DNA of 7,341 nucleotides from Pseudomonadota bacterium (GTDB lineage: Bacteria; Desulfobacterota; Anaeroferrophillalia; Anaeroferrophillales; Tharpellaceae). The notes under the pieces were generated by a model. It did no database searches and was not told the origin of the DNA. It worked only from the letters and a program-made list of their open reading frames with translations. Below, in pieces: positions 1 through 4,574 of this stretch. The stretch is from the NCBI GenBank assembly GCA_015486505.1, contig WFRP01000289.1, positions 1 to 7,341 on the forward strand, written 5' to 3'. The translations under genes and the position numbers were made by a program. Position 1 is the first letter of the stretch. Every line of letters starts with the position of its first letter.

Positions 1-19
1 GCGGATTGCCCCTGGGTGC

Positions 20-61
20 GGGCCGCAAAGGCCCAATTGGGTTGCGGGGATTGTTCCCGCA
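20..61. other. Cluster of small hairpins at the outer edge of the left repeat arm
   Basis: Three small symmetric structures lie side by side. GGGCC-gcaaa-GGCCC at 20-34 is a 5 bp stem with a 5 nt loop. CCCAATTGGG at 32-41 is a perfect 10 bp palindrome. TGCGGG...CCCGCA at 43-61 is a 6 bp stem, and its seventh pair would be a G-U wobble. The last one is also present at the outer end of the right arm (7323-7341) with a full 7 bp stem. No T-tract follows, so these are not obvious terminators. REP-like hairpins are a possibility, by inference only. Confidence 0.4.
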
Positions 62-191
62 TTAGCATTGCAACTGTTTGAGCGTAAGCGAGTTTTGCAA
101 GGCGGGCGCAGCGAGCTTAAAGGAAAAACATAAATCTTAACGCCTGGCGGAGAAAAACCGCGCCCGACCCCGGATTCGGCTGAATAGTTAC
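43..191 (+). repeat. Left arm of long inverted repeat (149 bp)
   Basis: This stretch matches the reverse complement of 7194-7341 with about six mismatches and one single-base gap, roughly 95% identity. Two perfect blocks stand out: 52-113 (62 bp) and 132-191 (60 bp). The differences cluster at 49-51 and 114-131. The inner boundary is sharp: identity stops just after GAATAGTTAC at 191. The arm carries a hairpin at its outer end and two TTGCAA hexamers in its middle. No convincing open reading frame runs through it. It sits downstream of feoB. It may be one member of a dispersed intergenic repeat family, or half of a pair bracketing a mobile or invertible segment. The sequence alone does not decide this. 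Confidence 0.85.
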
Positions 192-206
192 TCTATTTTT
201 TGGTTG

Positions 207-236
207 AACCACAGATGGACACGGATAGACACAGAT
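207..236 (+). repeat. Short 'cacagat / gacacgg' repeat motif
   Basis: A 30 bp stretch with imperfect internal repetition: AGATGGACACGG is followed by ATAGACACAGAT, a period of about 12. Read from 204 it would give the peptide-like string NHRWTRIDTDK. From memory, closely similar strings recur in intergenic DNA of many environmental bacteria and at the N-termini of GxxxxExxY-type proteins. I could not verify this here. No GxxxxExxY gene follows in this window, and the downstream sequence becomes AT-rich and non-coding before the end of feoB. The call as a dispersed repeat is therefore tentative. Confidence 0.4.
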
Positions 237-273
237 AAAATTTTAATAATTTAAATTAGTTACAAAACGTTAC

Positions 274-2460
274 TTAGAAGCCTATGAGGCGGCCGGATTG
301 GTAGACGGTGGTGGAGAGGATGAAGGCGAAGGCGGTGCTGTAGAGGATTGAGAAGAGCGCCCAGTTCCAGGAGCCGGATTCACGGGCGATACAGACTACG
401 GTAACAAAACAGGGGGCATAAAACATCATAAAAAGCAGCGCGCTGATTGCTGTCAACGGGTTCCAGGCGGCATCGCGCGCGAGACGCCGACCTAATGAAG
501 TTGAAGCTTCGGGATCAACCTCACCCATCGAATAAGCCGTACCCAGGGTGGAAACGACGACCTCTTTGGCGGCAAAGCCGCCTAAAAGAGCTATATTTGT
601 CCGCCACTCAAAACCGCTGAGCCAGGTGACTTTCTCCATAGCGATACCGATCTTCCCCGCTACTGAATTGCGTAACCTGAGCGCCTGCTGACGGTTATCG
701 ATTTCAACCAGACGCAATTTAAGCGCCGCCCGGTCTTTATCACTTTGGCCCGTTACCTGAGTTACTTGGGCCCGTTCGGCCGCGAACCCGGCCTTTTGCT
801 CAGGGCTGAGACCGGGATAGGTCATCATCGCCCAGAGGACAATCGAAATCATAAGAATTACGGTGCCGGCTTTTTTGATATATTGCCAGGTGCGCTCCCA
901 GGTGTGAATCATCAGGCCGTTAAACGTGGGAAACCGGTAAGGCGGCAGCTCCATCACAAACGGAGTCGGGGCCCCGCGCAAGACGGTCAGACGCAGAATT
1001 TTAGCGGCAACCAGAGCCACCACCCAGCTTAAGAGGGTAAAGGAAAACATATAAAGCGCCTGATGCTCGGCAAAGAAGGCGCCGATCAGCAGGGCTAAAA
1101 TCGGCAGTTTGGCGCCGCAGTTCATAAAGGGCACCGTCAGCAGGGTGGCCATTCGCTCCTTCGGGGAGCGCAGGGTCCGGGTCGCCATAACTCCGGGCAC
1201 GGCGCAGCCGCCGGCAATCCCGCCGGAAACAATGAAAGCCATTACCGAACTGCCGTGCAGACCAAAAATCCGGAAGATGCGATCCATCATAAAGGCCACC
1301 CGGGCGAGATAACCGGAATCTTCCAGAATCGCGATACAGAAAAACATCAGCATTATCAGAGGAACAAACCCCATAACCCCGCCGACGCCGTCAATAACTC
1401 CGGAAATCAGCATCGATTTCAAAGGCCCGTCCGCCAGTAAAGCGTCAACCAGGCCGGAAAGCCGGCTGAAAACCGCTTCAATCCCGGCCAGGGGCAACTC
1501 GCTTAAAGAGAAGGTAATCTGATAGATTGAGAAGAGAATTACCAGCATAATCAAGGGGCCGGCAAAACGATGGGTCAGCACTTTATCGATTTTATCGGAG
1601 GTATAGAGCCGGTTTTTATCGTAATGGTGGGTTATAATGCCGCTTTTCAAAATCCCCTTGATAAAACCATAGCGATGATCGGCAATTACAGCTTCGGGAT
1701 AGGTATCGCAGGTTTTAAGCAGATGATCGGCCACTTTTTCCGCTTCAAGCCGCAGCCGTTCTCCCAACTCCGGATCGGCGGCAGCAACTTCCCGGATAAG
1801 AACTTCATCATTTTCAACAATCTTGACCGCAATCCAGCGCGAAGGATATTTACCATTTAAGAGAGCCTTTTCCCGAATCATCTCCGTCATCAGTAAAAGC
1901 GTCTGATCGATATCTTCGCCGTAGGAAATTTTAACTTTAGCCGGGTCCGGCGGCGCGATCCGCCCCGCCGCCATCTCCTGAACAATCGCCATCAGAGCAT
2001 CAAGCCCCTGCCCGCTGCGGGCGACAATCGGCAACACCGGCACCCCGAGCAGGGCGGAGAGTTTTTCAACCTTGATATCGATGCCGCGATCTTTGGCGAC
2101 ATCGACCATATTCAAAGCGACAACCAGGGGGATTTTAAGTTCAAGAAGTTGACTGGTAAGATAGAGATTACGTTCGAGATTAGCGGCATCAACTATATTA
2201 ACCACCACCGCCGGTTTCTCATTGGCGATAAAATCCCGGGCGACTACCTCTTCCTCGGAATACGCGGTCAGGGAATAGGTGCCCGGCAAGTCAATTATGA
2301 CCGCCTCGAAACCATCCTTGCGATACTCCCCCGCTTTGCGCTCGACCGTAACTCCAGGATAGTTGCCGACGTGCTGCCGCGCCCCGGTCAAGGAATTGAA
2401 CAGCGTCGTTTTCCCGGCATTGGGATTACCGGTCAGGGCCAGGATGACTACTTTATTCAT
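274..2460 (-). CDS. feoB: Ferrous iron transport protein B (FeoB), GTPase-coupled Fe2+ permease
   Basis: FeoB is the inner-membrane Fe2+ importer, with a cytoplasmic G-protein domain fused to a membrane channel. Starting at ATG 2460 gives 728 aa. An in-frame upstream start at 2490 would add ten residues not expected in the family. The chosen start follows GAGG at a suitable distance and puts the P-loop at the usual place. Visible motifs are G1 GNPNAGKT (11-18), NYPGVTVE (33-40), G3 DLPG (57-60) and G4 NMVD (117-120), followed by a helical region to about residue 285. The membrane part carries the Gate motifs GGIAGGCAVPGV (413-424) and NCGAKLP (447-453), and the conserved GFAAKEVVVSTLG (628-640). 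A polar, charged stretch at about 551-598 separates two membrane segments. The gene overlaps feoA by 8 nt (ATGAATAA), implying coupled translation. No feoC follows. The reading frame is intact. Confidence 0.97.
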   Translation of the reverse strand: MNKVVILALTGNPNAGKTTLFNSLTGARQHVGNYPGVTVERKAGEYRKDGFEAVIIDLPGTYSLTAYSEEEVVARDFIANEKPAVVVNIVDAANLERNLYLTSQLLELKIPLVVALNMVDVAKDRGIDIKVEKLSALLGVPVLPIVARSGQGLDALMAIVQEMAAGRIAPPDPAKVKISYGEDIDQTLLLMTEMIREKALLNGKYPSRWIAVKIVENDEVLIREVAAADPELGERLRLEAEKVADHLLKTCDTYPEAVIADHRYGFIKGILKSGIITHHYDKNRLYTSDKIDKVLTHRFAGPLIMLVILFSIYQITFSLSELPLAGIEAVFSRLSGLVDALLADGPLKSMLISGVIDGVGGVMGFVPLIMLMFFCIAILEDSGYLARVAFMMDRIFRIFGLHGSSVMAFIVSGGIAGGCAVPGVMATRTLRSPKERMATLLTVPFMNCGAKLPILALLIGAFFAEHQALYMFSFTLLSWVVALVAAKILRLTVLRGAPTPFVMELPPYRFPTFNGLMIHTWERTWQYIKKAGTVILMISIVLWAMMTYPGLSPEQKAGFAAERAQVTQVTGQSDKDRAALKLRLVEIDNRQQALRLRNSVAGKIGIAMEKVTWLSGFEWRTNIALLGGFAAKEVVVSTLGTAYSMGEVDPEASTSLGRRLARDAAWNPLTAISALLFMMFYAPCFVTVVCIARESGSWNWALFSILYSTAFAFILSTTVYQSGRLIGF

Positions 2461-2689
2461 CAACCTCGACCTCAATAAAATCAGCCTCATTGTTACGCAA
2501 AGTCAAGGTATTGCCGCGAATCCGCAGAGCGACCGGGTCGTTCAGCGGCGCCCGGCCCTGAATCATAATCTCAGTTCCCGGCACCAGCCCCATATCGCGA
2601 ATCCGGCGGCCCAAATCACCGGCCACTTTAACCGCGATAATCGTCCCCTGCTGGTTTTTCGCCATTTTGCGTAGAGAAATTTTCTTCAT
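2453..2689 (-). CDS. feoA: Ferrous iron transport protein A (FeoA)
   Basis: A 78 aa cytoplasmic SH3-like protein of the FeoA family, the small partner needed for FeoB-driven Fe2+ uptake. The family core is plain: GTIIAVKVAGDLGRRIRDMG (15-34) is followed by LVPGTEI, then the central APLNDPVALRIRGNTLTLR and an acidic end. Length is typical of the family. The start at 2689 has no strong Shine-Dalgarno sequence. ATG 2665 (residue 9) is an alternative, but the longer form aligns better with the usual N-terminus, which begins just before the LxxG-type turn. The stop codon lies inside the start of feoB (8 nt overlap), so the two are surely co-transcribed. The upstream region holds an operator-like palindrome (2733-2746) and a hairpin with a T-tract (2757-2802). 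Confidence 0.95.
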   Translation of the reverse strand: MKKISLRKMAKNQQGTIIAVKVAGDLGRRIRDMGLVPGTEIMIQGRAPLNDPVALRIRGNTLTLRNNEADFIEVEVDE

Positions 2690-2732
2690 ATAGATTTTAT
2701 TTTTGCGCGCCCGGACAAGTAGTGTCAGATAA

Positions 2733-2746
2733 TTAGTGTCAACTAA
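2733..2746. promoter_or_regulatory. Operator-like palindrome upstream of feoA
   Basis: TTAGTGTCAACTAA is a 14 bp inverted repeat (TTAGT and ACTAA around a 4 nt centre), about 45 bp from the feoA start. On the minus strand it contains TTGACA (2742-2737), a perfect -35 hexamer, but no good -10 follows at 16-18 nt. TAATTA within 2730-2735 is an alternative -10. An octamer, TAGTGTCA, is directly repeated at 2720-2727 and 2734-2741 with a 14 bp period. The outer TTAG/CTAA half-sites recall DtxR/MntR-type operators. No Fur-type GATAATGATAATCATTATC box was seen. The site is suggestive only. Confidence 0.3.
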
Positions 2747-2756
2747 CTATGGTGAT

Positions 2757-2802
2757 AAAAAAAACCCTCTACGATATAAAATCAAGTCAGATCGCAAAGG
2801 GT
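2757..2802 (-). terminator. Hairpin with T8 tract, possible terminator or attenuator
   Basis: On the minus strand, ACCCTTTGCGAT (2802-2791) can pair with ATCGTAGAGGGT (2775-2764), 10 of 12 positions, with a 15 nt loop. Eight T residues follow (complement of 2757-2764). It lies after feoA2 and the tandem elements and before feoA, in the direction of transcription. It could end the feoA2 transcript, so that feoAB uses its own promoter, or act as a leader attenuator. The long loop and two mismatches lower confidence. Confidence 0.4.
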
Positions 2803-2835
2803 AAATTGTATTTATTTAAGGGGGCTTATCTCTCC

Positions 2836-2978
2836 AGGAGGCTGTCCGAGAACGTCTTTTTTCCCCAGATCTGCGTTATTTTTTAAAAATAATGCTCGAA
2901 ATACTAGGTGTATGTCTGTGCTTATTGTTAAAAAATGCCTTGCTCTGAGAAAAAAATCCTATCCTAGCACAGCCTCCC
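2836..2978. repeat. MITE-like element, copy 1 (143 bp)
   Basis: First of two tandem copies with a period of exactly 143 bp. The unit begins AGGAGGCTGTCC and ends CACAGCCTCC, giving terminal inverted repeats GGAGGCTGT/ACAGCCTCC. Inside, 2873-2895 is an almost perfect palindrome (GCGTTATTTTT, one T, AAAAATAATGC, with one G-T pair). A second, longer inverted pair (CTGTGCT near 2916 and AGCACAG near 2967) closes the distal half. There is no coding capacity: short frames through it repeat the same meaningless peptide. The shape fits a miniature inverted-repeat element or a folded intergenic repeat. No transposase is nearby and no clear target-site duplication was seen. Confidence 0.7.
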
Positions 2979-3119
2979 AGGAGGCTGTCCGAGAACGTCT
3001 TTTTTCCCCAGATCTGCGTTATTTTTTAAAAATAATGCTCGAAATACTAGGTGTATGGCTGTGCTTATTGTTAAAAAAATGCCTTGCTCTGAGAAAAAAT
3101 CCTACCCTAGCACAGCCTC
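2979..3119. repeat. MITE-like element, copy 2 (about 141 bp)
   Basis: Second tandem copy, differing from the first by about four changes: T to G in the TATG(T/G)CTGTG segment, one extra A in the run at 3073-3079, one fewer A after CTCTGAG, and TATCC to TACCC. The copies abut as CCTCC-CA-GGAGG. The internal palindrome is at 3016-3038. In this copy GGCTGTGCT (3057-3065) pairs perfectly with AGCACAGCC (3109-3117). The element ends exactly where the stop codon of feoA2 begins (3120-3122), so insertion occurred at, or supplied, the gene's 3' edge. High identity implies recent duplication or gene conversion. Confidence 0.7.
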
Positions 3120-3428
3120 TTAGGCCGCTTTAACCAGAATCTTCTCCGCGGCCCCTTCGCCCAGACTCACGGTGGAGCCGTTGAGCCGTACCAGGCAGCG
3201 GCTATGGTCAGCGGCACAGACGAGTTCAACCTCCTGGCCGGGGAAAATCCCCATCGCCGCCAGGCGTCCGCAAACCCCGCGACCGCCGTCAACCCGGCAA
3301 ATCTGCAGCCGGCGGCCACAACCGGCTTCCGCCAGAGGCAGCACGCCGTCAAGCCGCATTTTCCGGTTACAGCCACAGCCGCCGTCGCCTCGGCGACAAC
3401 CGCGATTTCTAAATCCTGCTCCAGACAT
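3120..3428 (-). CDS. Second FeoA-domain protein, cysteine-rich
   Basis: A small protein whose C-terminal 73 residues are a recognisable FeoA (SH3-like) domain: LPLAEAGCGRRLQICRVDGG is followed by CGRLAAMGIFPGQEVEL and, near the end, VSLGEGAAEKILV. It is probably an accessory factor for FeoB, since FeoB operons with two FeoA genes are known. Start choice is uncertain. ATG 3428 gives 102 aa and follows GGGG at 7 nt; an in-frame TGA lies just upstream. ATG 3359 gives 79 aa, the standard FeoA size, but has no good ribosome site. The longer form adds a Cys-rich tail (Cys 11, 18, 20), making eight cysteines in 102 residues, unlike the cysteine-free feoA product downstream. The gene sits about 430 bp upstream of feoA on the same strand, separated by the tandem elements. 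A DtxR-type box lies upstream. It is not truncated at the C-terminus. Confidence 0.8.
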   Translation of the reverse strand: MSGAGFRNRGCRRGDGGCGCNRKMRLDGVLPLAEAGCGRRLQICRVDGGRGVCGRLAAMGIFPGQEVELVCAADHSRCLVRLNGSTVSLGEGAAEKILVKAA

Positions 3429-3541
3429 CCATCATCCCCAAAAGTTTCTGAACAAATTATTTCACGCCCTGAGAAATCTTTCCCAAAACGGGCAACCCAT
3501 TCAAAAAAAGTCTCCGGAACATCTAAGTTCAAGTTGACTAC

Positions 3542-3578
3542 TGAGGTTAGCCTTAACAAACTTTTATGGCCAAGTCAA
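3542..3578 (-). promoter_or_regulatory. Candidate feoA2 promoter with DtxR/IdeR-type iron box
   Basis: The plus-strand sequence 3542-3560 (TGAGGTTAGCCTTAACAAA) matches 15 of 19 positions of the DtxR/IdeR consensus TTAGGTTAGCCTAACCTAA. On the minus strand a TTGACT -35 hexamer lies at 3578-3573, so the box would cover the expected -10 position, where such repressors usually bind. The -10 itself is poor (TAAGGC). GTCAA/TTGAC half-sites at 3573-3591 form a second inverted pair around the -35. DtxR-family repressors with Fe2+ typically shut off iron uptake genes, so this fits a feo operon. It was found by eye, not by a scored matrix. Confidence 0.5.
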
Positions 3579-3635
3579 TAGAATTGTTGACAGCCTTGAT
3601 GGGAATATCAATTTAGCGACAGAATTTACTGCCGC

Positions 3636-4331
3636 CTACTTGGTGTATTTAGTAACAATCTGCACCAGATGTCCGGCCACCGGCGGAACTTCCTTGATCC
3701 GGGGACTGCCGGCAAAAATCTCACCCGCGGTCAAGCCGCTTGAGGAATAGAATTGATCGGTCGCGTTGTAATCAATCGACAAAATCGAACCTTCAAGCGA
3801 AACCCCGGCAAAAAGACCGCGCGCCCGCGAATAAGTATAAACCTCGGCATCAAGCCTGATATCGGTTCCGGCCGACATACTGCGCCCGACCGGACCGGCG
3901 GCGGCGGCGGCATCCGCCCCTAAAGTAAATTTACCCCGGGCCAGACGATTAACACTCTGGCGATTCTTGAAAACCATAATCGCGTCTATCGACTGCACCC
4001 CGGCCTGAAACCCGAAACTGCCGCCGGCCAGCGTGATAAATACCGGGTCAGACCAGCTGCCGTCCGGTTTTCTCGCCATAACCACCCCCCAGCCATAGCG
4101 GCCGCCGGCGATAAAACCGGCCTTGATAATCCCGGGGATAATCGCAATCGCCTGCGCATTCCGCAACAGGGCCGGCGGAGCCGCGTTCTCCGGTATCTTG
4201 ACAAACTGCCGGATCACATCAGCGCAAACCTCGACTTTAACAACCTCTTTCCCTTTATCGGCAAAAACCAAAGTCGAGGGCAACAAAAACAGCAGACAGA
4301 ACAGGAAGACAACCATTTTTTTACAACGCAT
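3636..4331 (-). CDS. Secreted SYLF-domain (YSC84-like) lipid-binding protein
   Basis: A 231 aa protein with a clear signal peptide: a basic start (MRCKKM), a hydrophobic core (7-22) and a signal peptidase I type site after VFA (24). No lipobox is seen, so it is probably periplasmic. Most of the mature protein is the SYLF/DUF500 domain (Pfam PF04366, about 35-225), shown by AIAIIPGIIKAGFIAGGRYG (62-81), WGVVMAR, the GGSFGFQAGVQS segment and the late LFAGVSLEGS. In eukaryotes this domain binds phosphoinositides; in bacteria its role is unknown. The start at 4331 follows AAGGAG with 9 nt spacing; ATG at residue 6 is a weaker alternative. It is divergent from glgB. It reads toward the feo genes, but the feoA2 promoter lies between, and no terminator was seen after it, so readthrough into feo is possible. 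A fairly typical member. Confidence 0.93.
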   Translation of the reverse strand: MRCKKMVVFLFCLLFLLPSTLVFADKGKEVVKVEVCADVIRQFVKIPENAAPPALLRNAQAIAIIPGIIKAGFIAGGRYGWGVVMARKPDGSWSDPVFITLAGGSFGFQAGVQSIDAIMVFKNRQSVNRLARGKFTLGADAAAAAGPVGRSMSAGTDIRLDAEVYTYSRARGLFAGVSLEGSILSIDYNATDQFYSSSGLTAGEIFAGSPRIKEVPPVAGHLVQIVTKYTK

Positions 4332-4421
4332 AACTAATTTCTCCTTAAAATTTTAGACCACATAAATCCCCCGGCAAGTTACAGCGTTTCCACTATCCAA
4401 GTCAAGCGCAAAGTAATTCAT

Positions 4422-4430
4422 ATCATACCA
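4422..4430 (-). promoter_or_regulatory. Possible extended -10 promoter for the SYLF gene
   Basis: On the minus strand, TGGTATGAT (4430-4422) is a good extended -10 element about 95 bp before the SYLF start codon. A second option is TTGACT (complement of 4398-4403) followed 17 nt later by GTAACT. Both are eye calls. The 243 bp divergent region 4332-4574 holds nothing else that I recognise apart from these, the glgB promoter and the two ribosome sites. Confidence 0.3.
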
Positions 4431-4488
4431 TTTTTCAGCAAAAAATAATTCCGGCCTGACAACCGCAAGCTGGACGCTCTGATTTCTA

Positions 4489-4517
4489 TTGACAATATCC
4501 GGGTTTATGTCTTAGTC
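4489..4517 (+). promoter_or_regulatory. Candidate sigma-70 promoter for glgB
   Basis: A perfect TTGACA -35 hexamer (4489-4494) is followed after 17 nt by TTAGTC (4512-4517), a weak -10. Transcription would begin near 4524, leaving a leader of about 50 nt before the glgB start. The leader shows no riboswitch-like structure. The -35 is convincing, the -10 is not. Confidence 0.4.
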
Positions 4518-4574
4518 TGAGGCGCGTATCCCGAAACAGAATCAAAACAAAGTCAATCCCGGCCGGAGAAATGA

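Noticed and set aside
43..191. Integron attC or CRISPR-type repeat interpretation of the arms
   Set aside because: No integrase core sites, no gene cassette pattern, and only two copies 7 kb apart in inverted orientation.
2690..2835. Metal riboswitch in the feoA leader
   Set aside because: No conserved junction pattern that I can recognise. The only structure is a simple hairpin with a T-tract.
2912..3133. 73-codon plus-strand frame across the tandem elements
   Set aside because: It only reads through both repeat copies, producing the same short peptide (KKCLALRK) twice. No ribosome site or family resemblance.
3426..3500. Possible selenocysteine-type readthrough of two TGA codons joining an upstream ATG (3500) to feoA2
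   Set aside because: Both in-frame stops are TGA, but no SECIS-like hairpin follows and the joined peptide resembles no known selenoprotein or FeoA.
3172..3581. Two long plus-strand frames opposite feoA2
   Set aside because: Antisense shadows of a GC-rich coding region. Composition is proline/arginine/serine-rich with no domain resemblance, whereas the minus strand gives a clear FeoA domain.
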